DNA of 64,000 bases from Bradyrhizobium sp. S69 (GTDB taxonomy: Bacteria > Pseudomonadota > Alphaproteobacteria > Rhizobiales > Xanthobacteraceae), in the NCBI RefSeq assembly GCF_009766005.1, contig NZ_LMUK01000042.1, positions 340,588-404,587 on the forward strand, given 5' to 3'. The notes below the pieces were generated by a model. That model saw only the letters and a list, made by a program, of their open reading frames with translations, searched no databases and had not been told where the DNA came from. Positions within the stretch are counted from its first letter, which is position 1; the number at the start of each line of letters is the position of its first letter. This document shows, piece by piece, positions 1-8,605 of the stretch. The position numbers and the translations under genes were made by a program.

Positions 1-250
1 CGAGAATGTCGGCCACGGCGGCGAGATCGCGCCTCATGGCTGCGCGCTTTTGCCGGTTCTGATCGACCACCTGGACGAAGGCGCCAAGGCAGATGGTGAT
101 CAGGAACGCGATGATCAGGGTAGGCACCGCGCGGCGGAGCGCAGGCTCCGCTATCAGCAGTCTATGGTAGGCCGGTTTCGCGATCGACTGCGCCAATCCC
201 TTGATCGAATCGGATTGGACGCACGCGCTCGCCGCGTGTGCGCGCGCCAT
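1..250 (-). CDS. N-terminal fragment of a membrane-anchored protein, probably a sensor kinase
   Basis: The gene starts at ATG 250 and is cut by the left edge, so only about 83 residues are visible. After a basic cytoplasmic stretch there is one clear membrane segment at about residues 48-65 (VPTLIIAFLITICLGAFV), followed by a polar, Arg-rich segment that starts like a helical linker. This arrangement is common in alphaproteobacterial PAS or histidine sensor kinases with an extracytoplasmic N-terminal region, but no catalytic domain is visible, so the function is inference. The overlapping ORF on the opposite strand at 50-256 is its shadow. Confidence 0.55.
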   Translation of the reverse strand, partial: MARAHAASACVQSDSIKGLAQSIAKPAYHRLLIAEPALRRAVPTLIIAFLITICLGAFVQVVDQNRQKRAAMRRDLAAVADIL

Positions 251-666
251 GCCTAACACCCCCAAATAAAAATCAAAATGAACACGTCCGGAAGCACCCC
301 GCTCGCTTCCGAATCACAGCGATTTGAATCCAGTTTTGCCGGGCTGTCGAGAGTCAACGATTCGTTAATTTCAAATAAATGTTGTCCAACGGAGAATCGG
401 GGCGTCAACGATGTCACAAAGTGAGTCCGAAACGGGAACGCGCGGGGTGCTTCGCGGTTGTGACCTCATCCTGATAGGATGTGAAGCTGTCTCCGACGTC
501 ATCCTGAGGTGCCCCGCCGGCTTCGGCGGGCCTCGAAGGATGGTGTTCAGCGCAGTGCCGGCGGCCATCCTTCGAGGCTCGCAAGAGCTCGCACCTCAGG
601 ATGACGACGGAAATAGCTTCGCAAGCTCCTCCTCGCGATGACGTTTGCAATCTCGTCGCCGCCACC
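251..666. other. Intergenic region, 416 bp
   Basis: No credible gene is seen. The left half is AT-richer and is probably the promoter region of the leftward membrane protein. The right half contains the hairpin repeat at 497-606. Short ORFs here are low-complexity readings of that repeat. Confidence 0.6.
497..606. repeat. Hairpin intergenic repeat, family A (CGTCATCCTGAGGTGC)
   Basis: The left arm begins CGTCATCCTGAGGTGC and continues to GCCTCGAAGGATGG. The right arm is its inverse, from CCATCCTTCGAGGC to GCACCTCAGGATGACG. The whole unit folds into a long imperfect hairpin. The same element recurs at 12348-12487 and 19034-19140, each time between genes. Confidence 0.85.
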
Positions 667-2046
667 TCACGCCTTCGGCGGTTCGGCGTGGCTGATGACG
701 CGCTTGACCGTCGGGAATGCGCGGCGCAGGGCGCGTTCGATCTCATCGACGTTCTCGTGGACCTTGATCACGCTCATCGAGGGCGCGGCGCGGCAATGGA
801 AGTTGACGATTTCACCGGCATCGGTGTCGCGCACCCGCACATTATGGATGTCATGGATGGCGCCGTCGGCGGCAAAACCCGCCAACGCGGAGCGGATGGT
901 TTCGACCCGATCGGGCGCGGCATCGGTGCCGACAGGCAATTCCGGTTCCAGCGGTTCGATATGGGTATCGACTTCGACGTCGTCGCCGAACTCCTCGCGG
1001 ATGTCGTGTTCGAATGCGTGGGCGATGTCGTGGGCCGCATCGAGCGCCATCTCGCCGTCGACTTCGAGGTCGATGCTGACGGTCAGCTTGCCGCCGAGAT
1101 CGTGGACGGTGACATGATGGACGGCGAGGCCCGAATTGCGCGCGATCACCATGATGCGTTCGCGCACACTCTCATTGTCGCGCGCGATCGGAACCGGGGT
1201 GAAGGTCAGATCGGCATCGCCGAGCGCTGCGGTGACCGCGTCCTGCGCCTGCCGCTTGATGGCTTCGACCCGATCGATCGGAAAGGTGCGCGGCACCTGG
1301 ACGGTGGCGTCGATGAAATGGGTCGGGCCGACCATGCGCGCCCGCAGCCGCTCGACATCGACGATGCCGGGCACCGCCTTGAGCGCGGCCGTCGCCTTCT
1401 CGGCGACGCCGTCCGGCGCGCGGTCGAGCAGGGTTTCCACGGTGGAACGCGCCAGCCGCAGGCCGAGCGCCGAAATCACCACCGCGACGCCGATCGCGGC
1501 CGCCGCGTCGCCCCAGCGATATCCAAGCGCGGACAGCGCGAGCCCGGCGATGACGGCGATCGAGCCGAGTACGTCGGACGCAAAATGCAGCGCATCGGCG
1601 GCCAGCGCCTGGCTTTTGGTCGCGCGCGCGGTACGCTGGAGCGCCAAAGCGCGCCACAGATTGACCGCGATGTCGATCAGGAGAACCGCGAACGGGATCA
1701 CCGAGAGGGTCGGCGGCGGCGCGCCGTCGCGCAACCGGCCATAGGAGGCGACCAGGATGCCGCCCGCCAGCACATACAGCATCGCGATCACGCCGAGCGC
1801 CGACAGGCTCTCCATCTTGCCGTGGCCGTAATGATGTTCCTCGTCCGCCGGCTTGTCGGACACCTGCACCACCATCCAGGTGACGATGGTCGCGGCGAGA
1901 TCGACCGAGGAATGCAGCGCCTCGGAGATCAGCGCGATACTGCCGATCGAGATACCGACGACGAATTTGGCCGCGGCCATGCTGGCGCTGGCGATCATCG
2001 AGATCGCGGCGACGCGGGATTTTTCGGAGTGAACAAATCGGCTCAT
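667..2046 (-). CDS. Cation diffusion facilitator (zinc-type) transporter with triple C-terminal domain
   Basis: This is a CDF-family divalent-metal/proton antiporter of the inner membrane, 459 residues. The N-terminal ~200 residues hold the usual six membrane helices. The intramembrane metal site is visible as H45-x3-D49 in helix 2 and H154-x3-D158 in helix 5. In the family, His at both positions favours zinc (ZitB/ZnT-like), whereas FieF/YiiP has Asp in helix 2. A His-rich HHYGHG stretch follows helix 2. Typical CDFs have about 300 residues. Here the cytosolic tail looks like three successive ferredoxin-like dimerisation units (about 212-285, 290-372 and 378-457). Function as a zinc (or related metal) exporter is well supported; the metal is inferred. 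Confidence 0.9.
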   Translation of the reverse strand: MSRFVHSEKSRVAAISMIASASMAAAKFVVGISIGSIALISEALHSSVDLAATIVTWMVVQVSDKPADEEHHYGHGKMESLSALGVIAMLYVLAGGILVASYGRLRDGAPPPTLSVIPFAVLLIDIAVNLWRALALQRTARATKSQALAADALHFASDVLGSIAVIAGLALSALGYRWGDAAAAIGVAVVISALGLRLARSTVETLLDRAPDGVAEKATAALKAVPGIVDVERLRARMVGPTHFIDATVQVPRTFPIDRVEAIKRQAQDAVTAALGDADLTFTPVPIARDNESVRERIMVIARNSGLAVHHVTVHDLGGKLTVSIDLEVDGEMALDAAHDIAHAFEHDIREEFGDDVEVDTHIEPLEPELPVGTDAAPDRVETIRSALAGFAADGAIHDIHNVRVRDTDAGEIVNFHCRAAPSMSVIKVHENVDEIERALRRAFPTVKRVISHAEPPKA

Positions 2047-2286
2047 GGCGATGCTTTAGCAGCCGATCATGTCACGTCAAAGCTCGCATCCACCACGCAA
2101 TCGCTACTCATTTGCAGAAGCGAAATTGTTGCGAATTGTTCCGATTTTAAGTTTGAAGCAGCGAAGTTGGCGGCAGGCATGAAGCCGCGCGCGGCACAGC
2201 GGTGGAACGATGGACGAACTCAACCTTTAACCCTGGAGGGGTGCCGGCGCCAAACAGGCGCTTCGTTCAAAATGAAGGAAAGCTGC

Positions 2287-2508
2287 ATGCCGAACAACGA
2301 TCGCGAAGGCAGGCTAGGTGGTCGAACGTTAGTTGCAATTGTCGCTGTGTTTATCGTGGCATTCGCCATTTTCGCACTGGGACCCGGGAGCACAACTCAT
2401 GTTGCAAGCAATCCGGGGCCGGCCGGAATGCCGGAATCAACCATCATAAATCCGGTGCCGCCTCCAGCCAGCAGCCCGTCGGAAGCGACCCCCGAAAACC
2501 CGCGATAA
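2287..2508 (+). CDS. Small single-pass membrane protein, 73 aa
   Basis: The start at ATG 2287 has AAGGA 7-10 bases upstream. An in-frame ATG at 2272 is possible but would include that ribosome site. The protein has a short charged N-terminus, one hydrophobic segment (about residues 14-32, LVAIVAVFIVAFAIFAL) and a Pro/Ser-rich extracytoplasmic tail. I recognise no family. It is a plausible real gene because start, RBS and topology agree. Role unknown. Confidence 0.55.
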   Translation: MPNNDREGRLGGRTLVAIVAVFIVAFAIFALGPGSTTHVASNPGPAGMPESTIINPVPPPASSPSEATPENPR

Positions 2509-2554
2509 ATGCTTTCAAGCGATATCCTTGATCAAATTGAAAATGCTGCGTGGG

Positions 2555-2908
2555 TCAGGCGTCATTTGGCTCGGTATCTCTGCTTCGCAGCAAACGCCAC
2601 AACGCCGCGATCCCGGACAGCAGCATTCGCAGGAACACAACGATCAGGGTGATCTGCAGCCAGATAAAGCCGCCGATTTCCCGGAACACAAACTCGATGC
2701 GCGGTCCCCATGGCGGCGGGATGGTATCGCCAACGGTCTCCATGCCGCGCTGGATGGCGCGCTGAAGTCCGGTCAGCAGTTCAGGCTTTTGGTAAAATGC
2801 CGCGCCGATGCATAGCCAGGCCAGCACCACGGTAAAGATTCGGAACGAGTGAACCCTCGCGTGATGCCGCAGCCCTGAATATCGGTTTTCGCGGATCGGG
2901 GTCGTCAT
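2555..2908 (-). CDS. Small integral membrane protein, unknown function
   Basis: A 117-residue protein with two hydrophobic segments (about 24-40 and 83-104) separated by an amphipathic region containing IPPPWGPRIEF. It is basic at both ends. It resembles conserved hypothetical membrane proteins of Bradyrhizobium and I know of no assigned function. It is monocistronic and convergent with the small membrane protein gene to its left. Confidence 0.65.
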   Translation of the reverse strand: MTTPIRENRYSGLRHHARVHSFRIFTVVLAWLCIGAAFYQKPELLTGLQRAIQRGMETVGDTIPPPWGPRIEFVFREIGGFIWLQITLIVVFLRMLLSGIAALWRLLRSRDTEPNDA

Positions 2909-2989
2909 TCGGCCTCGCCTTACGCTGTTCCAAAGCAGCTTCGAACTGAAAAGACTTCGAACTAAAACGTCTCGGGCGCGTTACCTCGA

Positions 2990-3241
2990 ATGTCCAAGCG
3001 CAAACCGCTTTGCGGCCCCATGACCACGCAACCTGCTGCGAACTGGAAAACGATCCCTACTCAAACGCAACCCGTGATGCCAGCAGCTGGCAGGCAGCCG
3101 ACCGCTGCGCCAAAACCGCCAGTCGGCAAGGGCCAGCCTCGCCATCATCAACCGCTGAGCCCGGAGAGCGCCCAAATCTCGCGGCAAAATTCGCTGCGGA
3201 AACAGCGGAAAGCGCAAAAGGCCAACGCGCTGCAAAAATAG
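2990..3241 (+). CDS. Possible small basic, Pro/Gln-rich protein
   Basis: An 83-residue ORF rich in Lys, Gln, Pro and Ala with no membrane segment. It ends five bases from the stop of the convergent hypothetical gene. There is no clear ribosome-binding site. Overlapping frames on the other strand are also open (2981-3250), so coding status is doubtful. It fills what would otherwise be a gap. Confidence 0.3.
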   Translation: MSKRKPLCGPMTTQPAANWKTIPTQTQPVMPAAGRQPTAAPKPPVGKGQPRHHQPLSPESAQISRQNSLRKQRKAQKANALQK

Positions 3242-3246
3242 CGGGC

Positions 3247-3477
3247 TCAATTTCGGGAGTCGCGTTCCCGGTCAAGCTTCTGAAGGTACGATAAGCCGTT
3301 CACCGTCAGGCGATGCTGGTCCTTTTCGCCTTCGTTGAACATCTGCATCAGGTGCTTCGAGAGCTTTTCACGCGCGCCTGTGGTCTCCGCGCGATTGGCG
3401 AGCACGCCATATATTCTCAACGCGCGGTCCACGGGAAGCGAGCGGTCAACGGGAACAATTTGCATTGGATCAGCCAT
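3247..3477 (-). CDS. Conserved hypothetical protein, 76 aa
   Basis: A short, soluble, mostly helical protein with a basic C-terminus (LQKLDRERDSRN). It has no membrane segment, Cys pairs or recognisable motif. Codon use matches the neighbourhood. Small proteins of this type are common beside carotenoid and stress genes in Bradyrhizobium, but the function is unknown. Confidence 0.55.
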   Translation of the reverse strand: MADPMQIVPVDRSLPVDRALRIYGVLANRAETTGAREKLSKHLMQMFNEGEKDQHRLTVNGLSYLQKLDRERDSRN

Positions 3478-3570
3478 GGTTTGGATACCTCGGTAGATAA
3501 GGCCGGCTGACCCGCATCGTTCCGAAGATATCCGGCCTGGTCCGAGGTAATTAGCAGCAATCGCCCGCCA

Positions 3571-4446
3571 TCACGCACTCTTCGCCAGCCGAAACGCCGA
3601 CAGCAATGCCGTGAAAAGCATGGTGAACATCATGGTGGCGACGGTGGCTTCGCGCAGTTCGGCTATTTTCCAGATATGACCGGCGGCATCGGTGACGTCG
3701 CCGGATTGTCCCATCATCCAGGGCACGACATGCGTCAGGCCACCGCAAACATAGAACAGGATCGCAATCGCGTTCAGGGCGGTCTGGTTGTTCTGCATCC
3801 ACGGTCCGCGGCGGCGGCGCAGATACAGTGCGAACATTTGAAAGAACAGCCATGCGGTCAATAGCCAGCCGAAATAATTCGACAATGGTACGCCGAAAAT
3901 GGCCCCGCCGTCGTGCCATATCCAGGCCTTGCCGATCGTTGCCGCGGCGGGCTCCATCACCATGTCCCATTGTGTGGCGATAAACGCCGCGACGATGGGC
4001 AGGGCGATCAAGTTAAAATTCCGGTCAAGGCGGCGATCGGCGCCGTCGAGCAGGATCGACGCGAGCCGCCACGAGAAATAGCCCATGCCGAACCACAGAG
4101 GTCCGACGATCACGGGAATGGCGCCGATGTGGGGCAGGTCGGCGCCGACTTCGAAATGATAATGTCCGAATGGAAAGCCGGTGGCGACGCCGAGGTTTTC
4201 GATGGCGAAGGTGGTTACGACGCAGATCGCGAACAGCGCCAGCATGTGCCGGAAGCCATAGGTCATGGTGGCATGCAGGCATGCGCCGACGATTCCGATG
4301 GCCGCCAGCGCTTGTGCGATCGGGGTCGGATTCCAGGTGAAGCAGATAACGGCGAGGAGATAGCCGGCAATCAATAGCCACAGGGTTGTCGTCCGAACGG
4401 TGACGGTCCGCTTGTCGCCGGTGTCTGTGCTGACGGTCTCGGTCAT
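3571..4446 (-). CDS. Carotenoid biosynthesis protein, DUF422/CruF-like
   Basis: A 291-residue integral membrane protein with about seven to eight hydrophobic helices. The diagnostic stretch around residues 80-100 (TFAIENLGVATGFPFGHYHF) and WFGMGYFSW match the DUF422/CruF family. Characterised members hydrate carotenoid end groups, for example the 1',2'-hydratase CruF. No other carotenoid gene is in the window, so the substrate cannot be inferred. Its 5' side borders a hairpin repeat, which suggests a single-gene transcript. Confidence 0.8.
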   Translation of the reverse strand: MTETVSTDTGDKRTVTVRTTTLWLLIAGYLLAVICFTWNPTPIAQALAAIGIVGACLHATMTYGFRHMLALFAICVVTTFAIENLGVATGFPFGHYHFEVGADLPHIGAIPVIVGPLWFGMGYFSWRLASILLDGADRRLDRNFNLIALPIVAAFIATQWDMVMEPAAATIGKAWIWHDGGAIFGVPLSNYFGWLLTAWLFFQMFALYLRRRRGPWMQNNQTALNAIAILFYVCGGLTHVVPWMMGQSGDVTDAAGHIWKIAELREATVATMMFTMLFTALLSAFRLAKSA

Positions 4447-4460
4447 GACGGCTTTCCCTT

Positions 4461-4605
4461 ACTTCCCTTCTCCCCTTGTGGGAGAAGGTGGCACGGACGA
4501 AGTCCGTGCCGGATGAGGGGTCGATACACAACGAGAGGCTGAAACCCCTCACCCGTCTCGCATCTTCGATGCGAGCCACCCTCTCCCACAAGGGGAGAGG
4601 GGAAG
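4461..4605. repeat. Hairpin intergenic repeat, family B (CTCTCCCACAAGGGGAGAG)
   Basis: Near-perfect inverted arms of about 31 bases (4461-4492 and 4575-4605) are built on CTTCTCCCCTTGTGGGAGAAGG and its complement. Inside them is a second inverted pair (GGATGAGGGG and CCCCTCACCC). Two small self-complementary inserts sit in the arms: GGCACGGAC/GTCCGTGCC and CGCATC/GATGCG. A related, more diverged copy is at 32876-33071. Confidence 0.85.
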
Positions 4606-4624
4606 TAACGATGACGGCCTCAAG

Positions 4625-5599
4625 CTACAGCCTCACCACGATCTTGCCCAGATGCTGGTTGGCTTCCATGCGCTCGAAGGCTTTGCCGATGTCGTCGAAC
4701 GAAAACACCTTGTCGATCGGCAGTTGCAGTTTTCGCGCCTCCACCGCGGGCCAGATGTCTTTCTGCACCTCGACGAAGATCTCGCGGATTTCCTCGATCG
4801 AGCGGGTGCGGAAGGTGACGCCGATGTAGTTGATGCGTCGCGCGGCGTGCAGGTCGAAATTGAAATCGGCGTGTGTGCCGCCGAGCCGGCCGACATTGAC
4901 GATGCGGCCCTTGATTTTGGTGGCCTTCATGTTCTGGTTGGCGACCTTGCCCGAGATCTGGTCGACAATCAGGTCGACGCCTTCGCCGTCGGTGGCCTTG
5001 AGCACCTGATCGACCCAGCCGGGATCGGAGGAATCCACCGCGAGGTCGGCGCCGAATTCCTTCAGGCGCCCGCGCCGCGTCGCATCGGTCGATGAGCCGA
5101 TCACGATTTTCGCGCCCTTGAGTTTTGCGATCTGCATCGCCATCAGGCCGACGCCGGAGCTGGCGCCCTGGATCAGCACGGATTGGCCGGGTTGCAAGGC
5201 GCCATTGGTCACCACCGCGTTGTGCATGGTGGCGAGCGCGACCGGCAAGGTCGCGGCTTCCTCGAAATTCATGTTGGCATTGCCGGGAATCCGGAACAGC
5301 CGGCCATGATCGGCCAGGGCATATTCGGCAAACGCCGCACCGCCGGAGCCCATCACGCGTTCACCGACCTTGACGCCCCTGGCGTCGGGGCCGACTTCCG
5401 CGATCTCACCCGCCCATTCCATGCCGAGCACCGCGCCGACGCCGCCGGCGCTGCCATGGGCGTGGCCCTTGGTCATGCCGAGGTCGGCGCGGTTGAGGCC
5501 GCAGGCGCGCACGCGAACCAGCACCTGCGTGCCCTTCGGTGCGGGTTTTGCGACGTCGGTGATTTCGGCGCCGTTGGCGCCGTAGACATAGGCTTTCAT
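4625..5599 (-). CDS. NADPH:quinone oxidoreductase-like MDR-family dehydrogenase
   Basis: A 324-residue medium-chain dehydrogenase/reductase. It has an N-terminal GroES-like fold and a Rossmann domain with the quinone-reductase motif QGASSGVG at about residue 146. The sequence ends in the family-typical LGKIVVRL. The catalytic and structural zinc Cys residues of alcohol dehydrogenases are absent, as expected for the quinone oxidoreductase (zeta-crystallin) branch. I start it at ATG 5599 (MKAYVYGANG), preceded by AAAGAAAG, rather than the longer frame from 5713, which reads through a repeat. The likely role is NADPH-dependent reduction of quinones or enones in the cytosol. Confidence 0.85.
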   Translation of the reverse strand: MKAYVYGANGAEITDVAKPAPKGTQVLVRVRACGLNRADLGMTKGHAHGSAGGVGAVLGMEWAGEIAEVGPDARGVKVGERVMGSGGAAFAEYALADHGRLFRIPGNANMNFEEAATLPVALATMHNAVVTNGALQPGQSVLIQGASSGVGLMAMQIAKLKGAKIVIGSSTDATRRGRLKEFGADLAVDSSDPGWVDQVLKATDGEGVDLIVDQISGKVANQNMKATKIKGRIVNVGRLGGTHADFNFDLHAARRINYIGVTFRTRSIEEIREIFVEVQKDIWPAVEARKLQLPIDKVFSFDDIGKAFERMEANQHLGKIVVRL

Positions 5600-5696
5600 G
5601 GGCAGCTTTCTTTTTCTTGCTGGTAAATCGGGACGATAATTATTTCTGCGTAATTGCGAGCCAACGGGTCGGGCGAATGCCCGCCCGATGACAGGC

Positions 5697-5767
5697 TCCG
5701 CGAAGCAATCCATCTTACTCCAGAAGAAGCTGGATTGCTTCGTCGCTGCGCTCCTCGCAATGACGAA
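5697..5767. repeat. Hairpin intergenic repeat, family C, partial copy
   Basis: The right arm (CTGGATTGCTTCGTCGCTGCG...CTCGCAATGACGA) is complete. The left arm retains only CCGCGAAGCAATCCA. The full version is at 55861-55942. The deletion of the outer left arm suggests decay of an older insertion. Confidence 0.8.
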
Positions 5768-5803
5768 CTCGCCAATTATTCCGCGCTCGCAACGACGGAA
5801 CGA

Positions 5804-6799
5804 TTATTCCGCGGCCTGCCGACGGGTGCCGGACATCATGGCCTCAAAGCGCTCGCGCATGATGGCCTCGGCATCGTGCATGATGCGCGAGACCAGTTCG
5901 GCGCAGGTCGGGATATCGTGGATCAATCCCTGCACCTGTCCGGCCGACCAGATGCCTTCATCGTGATCTCCGTTGGCGTACACCATCTTGCCGCGCGCGC
6001 CTGCGACGAGTTCGCGGACGTCCTCGAACTTGGCGCCTTCCTTTTCCATCGCGACCACTTTGGTGCTGATCGCGTTTTTGGCGACGCGCGAGGTGTTGCG
6101 CATGGTGCGGAAAATCAATTCGGTCTCGCGCTCGTCATTGGCGACGATCTTTTCCTTCACCAGCTGATGGATCGGGCTCTCCTTGGTGCACATGAAGCGG
6201 GTGCCCATGTTGATGCCCTCGGCACCGAGCGCCAGCGCCGCGACCAGGCCGCGGCCGTCGCCGAAGCCGCCGGAGGCGATCATCGGAATCTTGATCTTGT
6301 CGGCGGCGGCCGGAATCAGGATCAGGCCGGGGGTATCGTCCTCGCCGGGATGACCGGCGCATTCAAAGCCGTCGATCGAGAGCGCATCGACGCCCATCCG
6401 CTCCGCCGACAGCCCGTGACGGACGCTGGTGCATTTGTGGATGATCTTGATGCCGTGCTTCTTGAACTCGGTGACGTGTTCCTGCGGCTTGTTGCCGGCG
6501 GTCTCCACGATCTTGATGCCGGCCTCGATGATGGCCTGGCGATATTCCGCGTAAGGCGGCGGCTTGATCGAAGGAAGAATGGTGAGGTTGACGCCGAACG
6601 GCTTGTCGGTGAGGTCGCGGCAGCGCGCGATTTCCTTGGTGAGGTCTTCCGGCGTCGGCTGGGTCAGCGCCGTGATCAGCCCGAGCGCGCCGGCGTTGGA
6701 AACGGCTGCCACCAGTTCGGCGCGTCCGACCCATTGCATGCCGCCCTGCACGATCGGGTGCTCGACGCCGACGAGTTCGGTGAATCGTGTCTTGATCAT
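5804..6799 (-). CDS. Nitronate monooxygenase family protein
   Basis: A 331-residue FMN-dependent TIM-barrel protein of the nitronate monooxygenase (2-nitropropane dioxygenase) family. Visible signatures are the N-terminal HPIVQGGMQWVG, the substrate loop ECAGHPGEDD with the conserved His, the phosphate-binding ASGGFGDGRGL (about 196-206) and GTRFMCTKES. Members oxidise alkyl nitronates or act as FMN oxidoreductases. It sits alone between the quinone oxidoreductase and the transaminase, both on the same strand but with gaps above 180 bp, so an operon is uncertain. Confidence 0.88.
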   Translation of the reverse strand: MIKTRFTELVGVEHPIVQGGMQWVGRAELVAAVSNAGALGLITALTQPTPEDLTKEIARCRDLTDKPFGVNLTILPSIKPPPYAEYRQAIIEAGIKIVETAGNKPQEHVTEFKKHGIKIIHKCTSVRHGLSAERMGVDALSIDGFECAGHPGEDDTPGLILIPAAADKIKIPMIASGGFGDGRGLVAALALGAEGINMGTRFMCTKESPIHQLVKEKIVANDERETELIFRTMRNTSRVAKNAISTKVVAMEKEGAKFEDVRELVAGARGKMVYANGDHDEGIWSAGQVQGLIHDIPTCAELVSRIMHDAEAIMRERFEAMMSGTRRQAAE

Positions 6800-6983
6800 G
6801 TGTTGCCTCTATGTTTCCCCGGCGCGGCCGGCCGCGCGCGTTCTTTTGATTTCGAGCGGCAGGATGCCGCCACCCCCCGCAAATGTCCACCGGGGGTGGG
6901 GCAGGTCGGGGCGACGCCATCATGCAAAAGCGGGGCTTTTGTTTCCGCGGGGCGGACAATTCCGCCAAAGCGCCCGACGCGCC

Positions 6984-8279
6984 TCAGGCGAGCGGCGGTT
7001 CTTTCGCGATGATCGATGCTGCTTCCTGGAAGGCGTTGACGGCGTTACGCACGTCCTTCTCGTCATGGGCAAGCGAGATGTAGAACTTGCTGTCTCCCTT
7101 GAAGATGCCGCGCTCGCGGAGCAGGTCATTGAAGCGGCGGGTTACCTTGGGGTTCACGTCCAAGGTGTCGCGATAGTCGTCCACCTTGGCACGGTTGGTG
7201 AAATAAGCATCGAACATCACAGGCTCGCCCTTGACGACGGCAGGGATGCCGGCGTCGTGCAGCGCCTTCTCCAGCCCGGTCCGGATCGCGTTACCCGTTG
7301 CGTGGAGTTTTTCATAGGCGCCGGGGCGCTTCAGAATCTTGAGTGTGGCAAGGCCGGCAATCGATGCGATCGGGTTGCCGCTCAAGGTGCCGACTTGCGG
7401 CATGAAGCCTTCGGCGCCGACCTTCGCCTTGTCGAAATGCGCCATGATCTCGGCCTTGCCGGCGATCGCGGATAGCGGATAGCCACCGCCGACCACCTTA
7501 CCCAGGGTGCAAAGATCCGGCGTGACGCCGTAATATTCCTGGCCGCCGCCGTAAGCCAACCGGAAGCCGGTCACGACTTCGTCGAAGATCAGCAGAATGC
7601 CATATTCGGCAGTGATGTCGCGCAGGCCCTGCAGAAATCCGGGCGCCGGCGGCAGCAGGCGCTGCATCGGCTCGACAATCACGCCCGCGAGCTCATCCCT
7701 GTGCGCGTGGATCAGTTGCTGCGCCGCCTTGAGATCGTTGAAGGGCGCGACCAGCATCTCGTCCCGCACCGAATCCGGTATCCCCGCCGAGTCCGGCACC
7801 GCGCGCGCGGAGTTGCCGGCGCCGCTCGGCCACAGGCTCATCAAGCCGTAGTCGCTCATGCCGTGATAACCGCCCTCGAACTTCAATATCTTGCTGCGCT
7901 TGCGATAGGCGCGTGCCGCACGCATCGCGATCGCATCAGCCTCGGTTCCGGAGCTCGCAAAGCGCACCTGCTCAGCGCAGTCCATCGCCTCCACGATCTC
8001 TGCCGCGAGCTGGATGCCATATTCATTGTTGGCGAAAAAAGTGGTGCCGCGGCCCAGCTGTTCCGTAACGGCCGCGTTGACCTCTGCATTGGCGTGGCCG
8101 ACCAGCATCGGTCCGGAGCCGAGCAGGAAGTCCACATACTCGTTGCCGCTAACGTCCCATACCCGTCCACCGCGGCCTTCGCGGATGATGATCTCGCTCG
8201 CAATATTGCCGAAGCTGCCCCCGGGCAGCACGCGGCGGGCGGTCTCGACCAGATGCTGCTCTTCACTGTTGTTCTTCAT
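6984..8279 (-). CDS. Class III aminotransferase, glutamate-1-semialdehyde aminomutase-like
   Basis: A 431-residue PLP enzyme. The PLP aspartate motif IFDEVVTGFR and the Schiff-base lysine region TLGKVVGGGYPLSAIAG (Lys at about 268) are intact. It also has GGSFGNIAS near the N-terminus and the GSGPMLVGHANAEV signature of the GSAM branch. Length agrees with HemL (about 425). Because it is monocistronic, away from tetrapyrrole genes, and its active-site surroundings diverge from HemL, I call it GSAM-like rather than hemL. It may be a transaminase for another amino acid or polyamine. Confidence 0.8.
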   Translation of the reverse strand: MKNNSEEQHLVETARRVLPGGSFGNIASEIIIREGRGGRVWDVSGNEYVDFLLGSGPMLVGHANAEVNAAVTEQLGRGTTFFANNEYGIQLAAEIVEAMDCAEQVRFASSGTEADAIAMRAARAYRKRSKILKFEGGYHGMSDYGLMSLWPSGAGNSARAVPDSAGIPDSVRDEMLVAPFNDLKAAQQLIHAHRDELAGVIVEPMQRLLPPAPGFLQGLRDITAEYGILLIFDEVVTGFRLAYGGGQEYYGVTPDLCTLGKVVGGGYPLSAIAGKAEIMAHFDKAKVGAEGFMPQVGTLSGNPIASIAGLATLKILKRPGAYEKLHATGNAIRTGLEKALHDAGIPAVVKGEPVMFDAYFTNRAKVDDYRDTLDVNPKVTRRFNDLLRERGIFKGDSKFYISLAHDEKDVRNAVNAFQEAASIIAKEPPLA

Positions 8280-8605
8280 GTCGGCTGTTTTTCTCTCGGC
8301 TCAGATTGTAGGGCGCCCCGCACCGGTTGACGAGGCGCGCGACGTGGCTCTGGCTGGTTGGCGGTACAATGCCGGACCATTTGATCCACCACCGCAGCCA
8401 ATCGTCCTGGGTATCCCACCGGAGTGTTGTAATATTGTTCTAGGTTGATTTCGTAGAATATTCGATCCGTCTGAGCCCAGCAAGCGTCGGCGCCTGCCCG
8501 GATCGCGCTCGGATATGGCAACCGGGAAATGCTGGAGTCAGCGCTTGCCGCGCATTGCCGCGGTCCTCAAGCAGACCGGCCCTGGGATCACGAAAGAGGC
8601 GAATG
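8280..8605. other. Intergenic region, 326 bp
   Basis: It lies between two genes on the minus strand. Short ORFs on both strands (for example 8276-8521) have no ribosome site and no recognisable protein. The section near 8430-8460 is AT-rich and probably carries the promoter of the aminotransferase gene. Confidence 0.5.

Noticed and set aside
601..2508. 635-residue open frame on the plus strand
   Set aside because: It is antisense to the CDF transporter, with Asp/Arg/Gly-rich low-complexity translation typical of the reverse of a GC-rich gene. Only the last 73 codons (from 2287) look coding.
8276..8521. 81-residue minus-strand ORF between the transaminase and reductase-like genes
   Set aside because: No ribosome site, overlaps the transaminase start, and no recognisable features.
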